DNA of 38,411 nucleotides from Pseudomonadota bacterium (GCA_023393525.1 JAEWKZ010000006.1:1-38411), one strand, 5' to 3'; positions 1 to 7,337 are shown, numbered from the stretch's first letter. The notes: generated from the letters alone by a model not told the origin. Numbers and translations: made by a program.

Positions 1-2
1 CC

Positions 3-560
3 GATGAGGACAAGGGCAGCGTTTTGACCGGATTCGCCCGCAACGCGGTCCTGGGCGTGGCCGACAAGGTCATCGAGGCGGTCAAGAGCGGCGACATCCG
101 CCACTTCTTCCTGGTCGCCGGTTGCGATGGGGCCAAGCCCGGCCGCAACTACTACACCGAATTCGTGGAAAAGGTTCCGCAGGATTGCGTGGTCCTGACC
201 CTGGCCTGCGGCAAGTTCCGCTTCTTCGACAAGAAGCTGGGTGACATCGGCGGCATCCCGCGCCTCCTGGACATCGGCCAGTGCAACGACGCCTATTCGG
301 CAATCCAGATCGCATCGGCCCTGGCCGGAGCTTTCGGCTGCGGCGTGAACGACCTGCCCCTTTCGATGGTGCTGTCCTGGTACGAGCAGAAGGCCGTGGC
401 CATCCTGCTGACCCTGCTGTCCCTGGGCATCAAGGGCATCCGCCTCGGACCGACCCTGCCCGCCTTCATCACCCCGAACGTGTTGCAGGTCCTGGTCGAC
501 ACCTTCGACATCAAGCCCATCACCACCCCCGATGCGGACTTGAAGGCCATTCTCGGCTGA
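3..560 (+). CDS. hcp: Hybrid cluster protein / hydroxylamine reductase, C-terminal part
   Basis: The window opens inside this gene; the frame is already open at base 3, so only the last 185 or so residues are present. Hcp is a cytoplasmic Fe-S/oxo cluster enzyme linked to nitric oxide and hydroxylamine detoxification and protein S-nitrosylation. The visible part carries the C-terminal hybrid-cluster ligands: the Cys of VAGCDG (the persulfide Cys in D. vulgaris Hcp), the Cys of LACGKF, the Cys of GQCNDA and the Glu of WYEQK, in the order and spacing of the family. The end (ITTPDADLKAILG) is nearly identical to that of enterobacterial Hcp. A strong terminator follows. The N-terminal cubane motif lies outside the window, so the Hcp class cannot be judged here. 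Confidence 0.95.
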   Translation, partial: DEDKGSVLTGFARNAVLGVADKVIEAVKSGDIRHFFLVAGCDGAKPGRNYYTEFVEKVPQDCVVLTLACGKFRFFDKKLGDIGGIPRLLDIGQCNDAYSAIQIASALAGAFGCGVNDLPLSMVLSWYEQKAVAILLTLLSLGIKGIRLGPTLPAFITPNVLQVLVDTFDIKPITTPDADLKAILG

Positions 561-582
561 TTTCCTTACTCCGAAAAACCCG

Positions 583-613
583 AAAACCCCGGGTCCTTTG
601 GGCCCGGGGTTTT
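583..613 (+). terminator. Rho-independent terminator after hcp
   Basis: Perfect 11-bp stem AAAACCCCGGG / CCCGGGGTTTT with a 9-base loop that can extend the stem by three more pairs. It starts 22 bases after the hcp stop. The A and T ends allow function in both directions, but no gene faces it directly from the right until glnA ends at 738. Confidence 0.85.
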
Positions 614-737
614 CGCGTTTGACCCTCTGGCTGGATCGGAGGGGCTGCCGGGGATTCGAAGGACATCCCCTGCAATGCCACAAAACAGTCAGGCGCGAGG
701 GGGCTTGTGGGTCGTCGGGCCCCTGGGACCGATTTTC

Positions 738-2084
738 TTACAGTCGGGGCAGGTATCTTTCCAATTCGTAATTCGTGACCTGCGAGCGGTACTGGTCCCA
801 TTCCACGCGCTTGTTCTCCACGAACTTAGTGAAGATGTGCTCGCCCAACGCTTCGCGGACCAGGGTGCTGCCCGCCATGACTTCCAGCGCGGCCTCCAGC
901 GTGCCGGGCAGGCTTTCGATGCCCCGGTCACGCCGCTCTCCCGCGGACATGACGTAGATGTCCTCCTCCACGGGGGCCGGCAAGGCGTAGTTGTCCTCGA
1001 TCCCCTTGAGCCCGGCGGCCAGCATGCAGGCAAAGGACAGGTAGGGATTGCAGGCCGGGTCCGGCGAACGCAGTTCGACGCGGGTGGCGGCCTCCTTGCC
1101 CGGCTTGTACATGGGCACGCGAACCAGGGTGGAGCGGTTGCGCCGCGCCCAGGCGATGTTGGTCGGGGCCTCGAAGCCGGGCACCAGGCGTTTGTAGGAG
1201 TTGACCCATTGGTTGGTGACGGCCGTGAATTCCTTGCAGTGCGTAAGGAGTCCCGCGATGTAGGCCTTGGCCTCGCGGCTCAGGTGGTGGTCGCCGTCGG
1301 CGTCGTAGAAGAGGTTGCGTCCATTCTTGAACAGGGATTGATGCACGTGCATCCCGCTGCCGTTCTCGCCGTAGAGCGGCTTGGGCATGAAGGTCGCGTA
1401 GCAGCCGTTCTGTCGGGCTATCTCCTTGACCACCACGCGGTAGGTGATGGCCGTGTCCGCCATCTTCAGGGCGTCGGCGTAACGTAGCGCCAGTTCATGC
1501 TGGCTGGGAGCGACTTCATGGTGTCCGTATTCGACGCCGATACCCATGGAGCGCAAGCACGAGATGATTTCGCGGCGGATGTCCCCGGCCAGGTCCAGGG
1601 GGGGGGCGTCGAAATAGCCGCCCGCGTCCAGTGGCTTGGGCGATGTGGCGCTTTCAAAGAGAAAGAATTCGAGCTCCGGCCCGACATAAAAGGAGTAGCC
1701 CTTGCTCGCGGCGGCCTGGAGATTGCGTTTCAGGCAATGGCGGCTGTCCCCGGCGAAGGGTTGGCCGCTGGGTTCCAGGATGTCGCAGAACATGCGCGCG
1801 ATGGGCGCGGCGGTCTTCCGCCAGGTGACCAGCTGGAAAGTGGCCGGGTCGGGCAGGGCGATCATGTCGCTTTCTTCAATTCTGCAAAAACCTTCCAGGG
1901 ACGAGCCGTCAAACCCCATGCCTTCCTCGAAGGCCGCCTCCAGTTCGCCGGGCAGAACCTGGAAGCTTTTCAAGGTTCCAAGCACGTCCACGAACCAGAA
2001 CTGGACCAGTTCGATCTTGTGTTCGCGCACGGCTTTGACGACATCGTCGGAATTTTTGCAATTGAAAATCGGATATTCGGGCAT
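738..2084 (-). CDS. glnA: Glutamine synthetase, type I (alpha-like)
   Basis: ATP-dependent synthesis of glutamine from glutamate and ammonia in the cytoplasm. The 448-residue protein has the full set of GS signatures: GFDGSS (57-62), GPELEFFLF (135-143), the HHEVAPSQHE segment (188-197), GSGMHVHQS (242-250), NSYKRLVPGFEAPTNI (295-310, including the latch Glu305) and RVELRSPDPACNPYL. The segment EGFCRIEESD places Arg68 where GSI-alpha enzymes carry their feedback-sensing Arg, and the region APVEEDIYVMS resembles GSI-alpha. The NLYDLP adenylylation motif of GSI-beta is absent, although a Tyr (366) lies nearby. The start is the ATG at 2084, which has GGAGG six bases upstream; a TTG five codons earlier is less likely. 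It is monocistronic or follows the membrane protein gene upstream at a distance of 185 bases. Confidence 0.9.
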   Translation of the reverse strand: MPEYPIFNCKNSDDVVKAVREHKIELVQFWFVDVLGTLKSFQVLPGELEAAFEEGMGFDGSSLEGFCRIEESDMIALPDPATFQLVTWRKTAAPIARMFCDILEPSGQPFAGDSRHCLKRNLQAAASKGYSFYVGPELEFFLFESATSPKPLDAGGYFDAPPLDLAGDIRREIISCLRSMGIGVEYGHHEVAPSQHELALRYADALKMADTAITYRVVVKEIARQNGCYATFMPKPLYGENGSGMHVHQSLFKNGRNLFYDADGDHHLSREAKAYIAGLLTHCKEFTAVTNQWVNSYKRLVPGFEAPTNIAWARRNRSTLVRVPMYKPGKEAATRVELRSPDPACNPYLSFACMLAAGLKGIEDNYALPAPVEEDIYVMSAGERRDRGIESLPGTLEAALEVMAGSTLVREALGEHIFTKFVENKRVEWDQYRSQVTNYELERYLPRL

Positions 2085-2114
2085 GGGCTTCCTCCGCAAC
2101 AGGGTGTTGCGCGA

Positions 2115-2143
2115 AACCTAGCAAAGAGCGGAAGGCTTGTCTT
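2115..2143 (-). promoter_or_regulatory. Candidate glnA promoter
   Basis: On the minus strand AAGACA (2143-2138) and TAGGTT (2120-2115) are separated by 17 bases and lie about 30 bases before the glnA start. The match to a sigma-70 promoter is moderate. I saw no clear sigma-54 site in this gap. Confidence 0.35.
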
Positions 2144-2269
2144 GTTTTTGCGGGTGATTTGCAAAATTGGGAAAAACAACCCGCCAGGTCCGGTCGCATT
2201 GATTGTCTTCCATGGCGTTCATGGAATTGCCGTGGCCGACGGAAAGGGCGGGCATGATGATGGCGTTGC

Positions 2270-3124
2270 TCAGGGCTTGATGCTGGTGAAAACCTTGGTC
2301 CAGGCCAGGGTCAGGGCTATGGAGAAGACGGCGGCGACTATTCCGAGCGCCACGTCGTACATGGGCGGTGCTGCCAGGGCCAGACGGATGAAGAGTGTCG
2401 ACAGGGCGTAGCCCGAGTTGCGGAAGACGGCATTGAACGAGGGTCTGAAGCACTGGGAGATGAGCACCACCAGGATGTCCGTGAAGATGAGCAGGGTGTA
2501 GAAGACCGGGAAGAAATCGATGTGGGGCAGACCGGCCACCATGTTGTAGAGGTTGCTCAGGCCCAGGACGAAAAAAGTGATGAGGATCAAAAGGGCGATC
2601 CCTTTTTTCGCGGCCACGAACCGAAACAGATCGTGGGGCAGGCCCATGTCCTGTTTTTTCACCAGCTGGATGCGGTAATAGACGCCAAGAAGCGCGAATA
2701 TGGCCAAGGCCCCGAAACCGTACCCAAGGATGTGCAAAACTGGCGTCAATTCCGTGCCGACGGTGATGGGCTCGGCAAAGTAGGACAGTTCCTTGAACGC
2801 GTCGCGCAGCAGAATGAGCGAGAGAATCTCGAACTGCTTGCCCACGGATTTGGAAAAGGAGCAGGGCAGGGTGAAGATGAGGCTCACGACTTCCAGGATC
2901 AGCACCAGCGTGAAGGCCAGGTTCACGGCGTGAAAATGGTTGGTGGGCGTGTGCACGGCCAGGGTGGCCGGGAGCAGGCCTTGGCGGTTCAGTTCGATGC
3001 CCAGGAGCGCCCCCAGGAAGACGACGATGAGCCCCAGGGCGAAACGCCGGTGCATGCGTTCGTGCTCCCAGAAGTGATGGAGGGGGTCGAATATGTAGGT
3101 GAAGCGTTCGAACAGGAAATCCAT
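2270..3124 (-). CDS. Polytopic membrane protein of unknown function
   Basis: I do not recognise the family. The 284-residue protein has about six hydrophobic segments (roughly residues 28-46, 64-87, 130-152, 176-200, 206-227 and 255-280), separated by short charged loops, and a His-rich N-terminal stretch (HHFWEHERMHRRF). This predicts an integral inner-membrane protein. The start is the ATG at 3124, with GGAGA eight bases upstream; a GTG at 3139 is also in frame. It starts just after (or overlaps) the end of the flavodoxin-fold reductase gene at 3142 on the same strand, so the two are probably cotranscribed and coupled. That pairing suggests a redox or quinone-related role at the membrane, but this is an inference only. 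Confidence 0.75.
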   Translation of the reverse strand: MDFLFERFTYIFDPLHHFWEHERMHRRFALGLIVVFLGALLGIELNRQGLLPATLAVHTPTNHFHAVNLAFTLVLILEVVSLIFTLPCSFSKSVGKQFEILSLILLRDAFKELSYFAEPITVGTELTPVLHILGYGFGALAIFALLGVYYRIQLVKKQDMGLPHDLFRFVAAKKGIALLILITFFVLGLSNLYNMVAGLPHIDFFPVFYTLLIFTDILVVLISQCFRPSFNAVFRNSGYALSTLFIRLALAAPPMYDVALGIVAAVFSIALTLAWTKVFTSIKP

Positions 3125-3141
3125 GGAAAGGGTCTCCACTC

Positions 3142-3720
3142 TTAAAGGTATCTGGATGTTATGGACACGACTTCGCTGAGATAGGATTTGCGCACCTCAT
3201 CGGGGACTTTGTCCATGCTGCCGAAGAAGGCGTGGTGCAGGACTTCCATTCCGCACAGCTCGAAAATCCCCGTATCCGTGGTCATGGCCATGGCCTGGTG
3301 CATGCCCTGCGACGTGTAGAGGGAGCTGGGCAGTGCCGTGGTGTTGAAGATCAGAACTCTCTTGCCGTGCAAAAGACCCTGGACCGTGTCGTCGTGCAGA
3401 CGATAGGCAAAGCCCTGGCAAAGAACGCGGTCGATATAGCCCTTGAGCATGGCCGGCATGCCGGCCCACCAAACCGGGTAGACAAAGGTCAGCATGTCGG
3501 CCCAGGAGATGAAATCCTGCTCCTGCCTGACGTCCTGCGGCACTGTCTGCACGGTGCCGTGCATGTCCGTTTTGGACAGAATGGGGTTGAAGGCGATTCC
3601 GTACAGATCGCGGCAGCGCGTGTCGTGCCCGAGGGCCCCGGAGACGGCCTCCACGGAATCGGCGATGGCGCGGTTGAAACTCGCGGGGCTGGGGTGGCAG
3701 AAAATGACGAGGTGGTTCAT
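3142..3720 (-). CDS. NAD(P)H:quinone oxidoreductase-like flavoprotein
   Basis: Flavodoxin-fold NAD(P)H dehydrogenase of the NQO1/MdaB/KefF group (192 residues), expected to bind FMN or FAD and reduce quinones or similar electrophiles in the cytoplasm. Visible signatures are the N-terminal beta strand and flavin phosphate loop (LVIFCHPSPASFNRAI, about residues 4-19), the isoalloxazine-contacting FVYPVWWAGMPAMLKGYIDRVL motif near residue 80-100, and a typical GKRVLIFNTT strand. The ATG at 3720 has AAGGGGAC just upstream; the longer open frame to 3867 covers the promoter region instead. It is the first gene of a likely two-gene unit with the membrane protein downstream. A perfect palindrome upstream could be its operator. 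Confidence 0.85.
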   Translation of the reverse strand: MNHLVIFCHPSPASFNRAIADSVEAVSGALGHDTRCRDLYGIAFNPILSKTDMHGTVQTVPQDVRQEQDFISWADMLTFVYPVWWAGMPAMLKGYIDRVLCQGFAYRLHDDTVQGLLHGKRVLIFNTTALPSSLYTSQGMHQAMAMTTDTGIFELCGMEVLHHAFFGSMDKVPDEVRKSYLSEVVSITSRYL

Positions 3721-3794
3721 GATGTCCCCTTGGTGTTGCGATGCGTAATCTGTTTCAGCGGCATCCTTGCGGCGTCCTGAAAAGGATTTCGGGA

Positions 3795-3831
3795 GTATGG
3801 GACACCATACGACAACGGGGAAGATCTTGAA
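3795..3831 (-). promoter_or_regulatory. Candidate promoter with overlapping palindromic operator
   Basis: GTATGGGACACCATAC (3795-3810) is a perfect 6-4-6 inverted repeat about 75 bases before the quinone reductase start. On the minus strand a possible -10 (TATGGT, 3809-3804) lies inside it, with a weak -35 (TTCAAG, 3831-3826) 16 bases away. The geometry fits a dimeric repressor covering the -10. Which regulator binds cannot be told from this window. Confidence 0.4.
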
Positions 3832-3879
3832 AGCGATATTTGCCCCGACCTTGCCACTCGCGGCCAAGATTGCTCCGGG

Positions 3880-4104
3880 TCAGGCTTCGCGCAGAAGAGT
3901 CAGAACCTGGTCGGCGCTGGGAATGCGTCCGGTGTGGCGCTTGGAATGGATTGGCCGGTCGTCGCGCAGGACCTCGAAATCGCCCTTGCCCGATTTTTCA
4001 AGCGACACTTGGGCCCCGGTTTCGGCGCGCAATCGTTCCGCAAGACTTGCGGCACGTTTTTCGTAGCCCGCTCACTGGCCGCAGTAGAGAATGCGTATGC
4101 GCAT
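3880..4104 (-). CDS. SelW/Rdx-like selenoprotein (in-frame UGA = selenocysteine)
   Basis: This small gene is interrupted by an in-frame TGA at 4074-4072 (codon 11) and would normally be missed or truncated. Read with U for TGA it gives 74 residues beginning MRIRILYCGQU and ending at a normal TGA. The protein fits the SelW/Rdx thioredoxin-like family: N-terminal strand, redox motif C8-G-Q-U11 followed by AGYEKRA, a helix, then KGDFEVLRD, IHSK and GRIPSADQV, matching the family pattern of GxFEV, IxSK and GRFP. The ATG at 4104 has GGGAGGA four bases upstream. A hairpin begins 20 bases after the TGA and may be the SECIS. The gene is 26 bases downstream of the DUF2845 gene on the same strand. The role is probably a thiol-redox protein; the substrate is unknown. 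A nonsense mutation or sequencing error of a Cys codon is the alternative. Confidence 0.85.
4038..4052 (-). promoter_or_regulatory. Candidate bacterial SECIS hairpin
   Basis: On the minus strand CCGCAA-GTC-TTGCGG forms a perfect 6-bp stem with a three-base loop starting with G. The outer bases CGT and ACG can extend it past one mismatch. The loop begins 25 bases after the UGA, inside the 16-37 base range described for bacterial SECIS elements, and its loop context AGUCU resembles the AGGUCU loop of E. coli fdhF. It lies within the coding sequence, as bacterial SECIS elements do. Confidence 0.65.
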
Positions 4105-4130
4105 TTCGTCCTCCCGTTCCGGGTTCATGG

Positions 4131-4427
4131 TCATTTCTGAAAGAATTCCGTGGACTCGAGTTCCCCGCCCTCGAAGGTAAGGACGTAATAGCCTCTGCTC
4201 GCCGCGTAGGTCAGCTGCGTGATGTAGAGCAGGCGTTCGCCTCCGTCGCGGGTCGTTCTTTTGACTTCGCCGATGCGGTCTTCCCAAAGCGGATCGCCGC
4301 ATTTCTGGCGTACCTTGGTGATGATGGTGCCGGGCGTCATCAGATCTCCCTGACAGCGCATGTCGGCGGCCCGGGCCGGGCTGGCCAGGAAAAGCGGCAG
4401 AACGAGCGTAAAAAAGAGCTTTCGCAT
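4131..4427 (-). CDS. Secreted DUF2845-like protein
   Basis: 98-residue exported protein. It starts MRKLFFTLVLPLFLASPARA, a clear Sec signal peptide with probable cleavage after ARA. The mature part shows the CQGDLMTPGTIITKVRQKCGDP motif typical of DUF2845 proteins, with two Cys that could form a disulfide in the periplasm, followed by a beta-rich segment (YVLTFEGGELESTEF). The ATG at 4427 has GGAG about nine bases upstream. It is divergent from aspA (71 bases apart) and lies upstream of the selenoprotein gene on the same strand. Function is unknown. In the family the fold is SmpA/OmlA-like in appearance, but that resemblance is weak here. Confidence 0.75.
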   Translation of the reverse strand: MRKLFFTLVLPLFLASPARAADMRCQGDLMTPGTIITKVRQKCGDPLWEDRIGEVKRTTRDGGERLLYITQLTYAASRGYYVLTFEGGELESTEFFQK

Positions 4428-4498
4428 CGCGGCATCTCCGTCTAGTTGATGTGGCATATCTTGTAGGCCTCAAGACAATCACGAGTAAAGAGGGCAGT

Positions 4499-5929
4499 AT
4501 GAACTACCGCGTCGAGAAGGACTCGCTGGGTGAGCGCAAGGTGCCGGAACACGCCTATTACGGGGTGCAGACCGTGCGGGCCATGGAGAACTTTCAGGTC
4601 ACGGGGATTCCCATTTCCCACTATCCCCTGCACATAAGGGCGCTTGCCTGCATCAAGCAGGCCGCCGCCCTGGCCAATCTGGACCTGGGCCTTCTCGACG
4701 CGGACATTGCCGAAGCGATTCTTGGCGCCTGCCGCGAGGTGCGCGAAGGGAAACACGGCGATCAGTTCGTGGTCGACGTGATTCAGGGCGGGGCCGGAAC
4801 CTCGGTCAACATGAACGTGAACGAGGTCATCGCCAACCGGGCGCTGGAACTCATGGGCCACGCCAAGGGCGAGTACGGATTTTGCCATCCCAACAACCAT
4901 GTCAACCTGTCCCAGTCCACCAACGACGTGTACCCCACGTCGCTTCGGATCACGGCGATCTGGAAAATCCAGGAGGTGGTCGGGGCCATGGATGAGCTGG
5001 TGGCGGCCCTGGCCAGCAAGGGTGATGAGTTCGCCGACGTGCTCAAAATGGGGCGCACGCAGCTTCAGGATGCCGTGCCCATGACCCTCGGCCAGGAATT
5101 TTCGGCCTGGGCCGTGACCGTGGGCGAGGATATCGATCGCGTGCAGGAGTGCCGCAAACTCCTCATGGAGATCAATATGGGCGCCACGGCCATCGGCACC
5201 GGCATCAACACGGTTCCGGCGTATGCCGCCTTCGTGTGCGAAAAGCTGGCGCACATCACGGGCCTGCCCCTGACCAAATCCCCGAATCTGGTCGAGGCCA
5301 CTTCCGACACGGGCGCTTTCGTGCAGCTTTCGGGAGTGTTCAAGCGCGTGGCGGTCAAGCTTTCCAAGATCTGCAACGATCTGCGCCTGCTTTCCTCCGG
5401 TCCCTTTGCAGGGCTCGGCGAAATAAACCTGCCGCCGCGTCAGCCGGGATCGTCCATCATGCCCGGCAAGGTCAATCCGGTCATTCCGGAGATGGTCAAC
5501 CAGGTCTGCTTCCAGGCCATCGGCAACGACCTGACCGTGACCATGGCCGCCGAGGCCGGACAGCTGGAGCTCAACGTCTTCGAGCCGATCATCGCCTTCA
5601 ACCTCTTCCAGACCATGGACATGCTGCTGCGGGCCATGCGCATCCTGAAAGATCGCTGCATCGTGGGCATCACCGCCAACCGGGAGCGCTGCGCCCAATT
5701 GGTGCGCATGTCGGCGGGCATCGTGACCGTGCTTGTGCCCTATCTGGGCTACGACGAGGCCGCCGCCATCGCCAAGGAGGCGGCGGTCAGCGGAAAAACG
5801 GTCTACGACCTGGTCTTGGAAAAGGAACTCATGACCGTGTACGAGTTGGAGGACGCCCTCGACCCCATGAAGATGACGCACCCGCGCATGGTTCAGCGGG
5901 GCGCGTATCCGAGTCCGCGGCGCATGTGA
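4499..5929 (+). CDS. aspA: Aspartate ammonia-lyase (aspartase)
   Basis: Reversible conversion of L-aspartate to fumarate and ammonia. In a sulfate reducer this links aspartate to the fumarate/succinate pool. The 476-residue length is normal. The N-terminus (RVEKDSLGERKVPEHAYYGVQTVRAMENF) is that of aspartases rather than class II fumarases. GGAGTSVNMNVNEV, the SQSTNDVYPT segment and the fumarase/aspartase signature GSSIMPGKVNPVIPE, with the catalytic-loop Ser, are all present. The start is the ATG at 4499 after AGAGGGCAGT; an upstream in-frame start at 4451 would run into the divergent promoter region. It is followed after 37 bases by a small membrane protein gene. Confidence 0.93.
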   Translation: MNYRVEKDSLGERKVPEHAYYGVQTVRAMENFQVTGIPISHYPLHIRALACIKQAAALANLDLGLLDADIAEAILGACREVREGKHGDQFVVDVIQGGAGTSVNMNVNEVIANRALELMGHAKGEYGFCHPNNHVNLSQSTNDVYPTSLRITAIWKIQEVVGAMDELVAALASKGDEFADVLKMGRTQLQDAVPMTLGQEFSAWAVTVGEDIDRVQECRKLLMEINMGATAIGTGINTVPAYAAFVCEKLAHITGLPLTKSPNLVEATSDTGAFVQLSGVFKRVAVKLSKICNDLRLLSSGPFAGLGEINLPPRQPGSSIMPGKVNPVIPEMVNQVCFQAIGNDLTVTMAAEAGQLELNVFEPIIAFNLFQTMDMLLRAMRILKDRCIVGITANRERCAQLVRMSAGIVTVLVPYLGYDEAAAIAKEAAVSGKTVYDLVLEKELMTVYELEDALDPMKMTHPRMVQRGAYPSPRRM

Positions 5930-5966
5930 TTGGCCTGGATCTCGCCGTTTCCTTCGCAGGAAATGC

Positions 5967-6518
5967 GTGGTGAGGCTTGACGGGGAGTTTGTCAGTGAGC
6001 AATTTCGAGAAATGTTGCGTTCGACGTTGAGAGAATTTCTTCGCTATCTGCGAGTGGCGCCCTTTCCCCATTTGACCACGCTCAAGGTTTCGGCCCTGGC
6101 CGTCGTCAGTGGCTGCGAAGCGTGGTTCTTCCTCGAACAGCCCGAATTCTCCTGGACGGCTTGGATCTGGATGGGGCTGACCGGGCTCTTTGCCTGGGGC
6201 GTGGTCTTGTGCCAGGCGGACGCCTTTTCGCGTTATCGCGAATTCAAAAGACTGCGCCGCCTTTTGCGCCGCTACGGTTTCAGGCCGGGAATTTTCAGGC
6301 TGGTGGCGGCGTCCCGCTGCCAGCGCGACGCCGCCCTCCTGGCCGCCCGCGAAACCGGTTGCCGCGCCCAGGCGTGCGGCGTTTTCCGGGAGCTCGGCTA
6401 CCGCTGGTATCACATCCTGCCCGACGCCATCGTGGCCAACCCCCTCATTTTCTTCCATCCCAGATTCCTGCGCACCACCTTTATTCCGGGAAAGCGGTCC
6501 AAAAGCCAGCCCTGCTGA
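5967..6518 (+). CDS. Small membrane protein of unknown function
   Basis: I do not recognise this family. The 183-residue protein has two adjacent hydrophobic helices (about residues 40-60 and 66-86), a very basic stretch (FSRYREFKRLRRLLRRYGFR, near 88-107), and a Cys- and Ala-containing second half ending RTTFIPGKRSKSQPC. The layout suggests a hairpin membrane anchor with the basic part in the cytoplasm. A GTG start at 5967 (or the adjacent GTG at 5970) follows AGGAAATGC. It lies 37 bases after aspA and before a bidirectional terminator, so it may be cotranscribed with aspA. Composition matches its neighbours. Confidence 0.65.
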   Translation: MVRLDGEFVSEQFREMLRSTLREFLRYLRVAPFPHLTTLKVSALAVVSGCEAWFFLEQPEFSWTAWIWMGLTGLFAWGVVLCQADAFSRYREFKRLRRLLRRYGFRPGIFRLVAASRCQRDAALLAARETGCRAQACGVFRELGYRWYHILPDAIVANPLIFFHPRFLRTTFIPGKRSKSQPC

Positions 6519-6568
6519 CGCCGCCGGGATCTTCTTTCGTCCCTGCCGGATACGTGTCGCGGACAAAA

Positions 6569-6594
6569 AAAAGGAGCCTCCGGGGGCTCCTTTT
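6569..6594. terminator. Bidirectional terminator
   Basis: AAAAGGAGCC and GGCTCCTTTT form a perfect 10-bp stem with a 6-base loop, with A and T tracts on both sides. It sits between the converging membrane protein gene (ends 6518) and rubrerythrin (ends 6615), and can end transcription from both. Confidence 0.85.
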
Positions 6595-6614
6595 GTGTCG
6601 ATGCGTCGCTCGAC

Positions 6615-7193
6615 CTACCAGTTTTCCGCCAGTTCCTCGAAATGAGCCTGGGGATGGGCGCAGGCCGGGCAGAGTTCGGCCGCTTTTTCGCCGGTATGAA
6701 CGTAACCGCAATTGCGGCAGCGCCAGGTGATCTTCCTCTCGCGCTTGAAGACCCTGCCTTCCTCGATGTTCCGGGCCAGGGCCAGATAGCGGCGCTCATG
6801 CTCCTTTTCGGCCACGGCGATGGAGGTCATGATGGCGGCGATTTCCGGAAACCCTTCTTCCTTGGCGATTTTGGCGAAATCGGGATACATGTGCTCCCAT
6901 TCGTGGTTTTCACCGCCTGCCGCCTCGCGCAGATTTTCCAGGGTGGTGCCGATGCGCCCGGCCGGAAACGAGGCCGTGATCTCCACTTCGCCGCCCTCCA
7001 GCAGCTTGAAAAGGCGCTTGGCGTGCTCCTTTTCCTGGTTCGCGGTTTCGGCGAAAATATCGGATATCTGGACAAACCCTTCCTTGCGGGCCTGCTTGGC
7101 GAAGTAGTCGTATTTGTTGCGGGCCTGGGATTCGCCGGCGAAGGCGGTCAGAATATTTTTTTCAGTCTGGGTTCCCTTCAAAGATTTGGACAT
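6615..7193 (-). CDS. rbr: Rubrerythrin
   Basis: Non-haem di-iron peroxidase that reduces hydrogen peroxide in anaerobes using rubredoxin-type electrons. The 192-residue protein has the ferritin-like domain with its iron-ligand helices (FAGESQARNKY near residue 17-27, ANQEKEHAKRLF near 50-61, VAEKEHERRYLAL near 125-137). It ends in a rubredoxin-like domain with C-R-N-C and C-P-A-C knuckles (about residues 158-177). The ATG at 7193 has GGAGG just upstream. A good promoter and an AT-rich box lie in the 204-base gap shared with the divergent small heat-shock genes, which fits a stress-response locus. Confidence 0.95.
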   Translation of the reverse strand: MSKSLKGTQTEKNILTAFAGESQARNKYDYFAKQARKEGFVQISDIFAETANQEKEHAKRLFKLLEGGEVEITASFPAGRIGTTLENLREAAGGENHEWEHMYPDFAKIAKEEGFPEIAAIMTSIAVAEKEHERRYLALARNIEEGRVFKRERKITWRCRNCGYVHTGEKAAELCPACAHPQAHFEELAENW

Positions 7194-7221
7194 AAATCCT
7201 CCATGGTTGTAAGATGGGCAG

Positions 7222-7250
7222 CTTCTAGCAGCGCGGGGCGGAAGTGTCAA
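7222..7250 (-). promoter_or_regulatory. Candidate rbr promoter
   Basis: On the minus strand TTGACA (7250-7245), a 17-base spacer and TAGAAG (7227-7222) preceded by TGC. The -35 is perfect, the -10 moderate, and the site is about 30 bases before the rubrerythrin start. Confidence 0.6.
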
Positions 7251-7251
7251 G

Positions 7252-7276
7252 TTATTGAGAATAATTATCTATAATT
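7252..7276. promoter_or_regulatory. AT-rich box, possible PerR/Fur-type operator
   Basis: A markedly AT-rich segment directly upstream of the rbr -35, centred on the palindrome ATAATTAT (GAGAATAATTATCTATAAT). It resembles Fur-family boxes in composition but the symmetry beyond the core is imperfect (about 12 of 20 positions). PerR control of rubrerythrin is known in this group; assigning the box here is inference. Confidence 0.35.
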
Positions 7277-7337
7277 TTGCAGGCCAAGCGTTCCCTGCGG
7301 GACAGGGGGGCGCTTTTGACGGGAGGTGGCGGCGGGC

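Noticed and set aside
715..732. Near-palindrome before the glnA end as a glnA terminator
   Set aside because: The T tract lies on the plus-strand side, so it does not suit the minus-strand gene.
2144..2269. Sigma-54 promoter before glnA
   Set aside because: TGGCGGG occurs but no GC follows at the required -12 spacing.
3767..4445. Long plus-strand open frames over the selenoprotein and DUF2845 region
   Set aside because: They are antisense shadows; the minus strand carries family motifs and ribosome sites, the plus frames carry none.
4459..4473. CTTGTAGGCCTCAAG as an operator between aspA and DUF2845
   Set aside because: The two halves are out of register, so the symmetry is only apparent.
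4442..5881. 479-codon minus-strand open frame opposite aspA
   Set aside because: Shadow of aspA caused by high GC; its His/Gly/Asp-rich product matches no family pattern.
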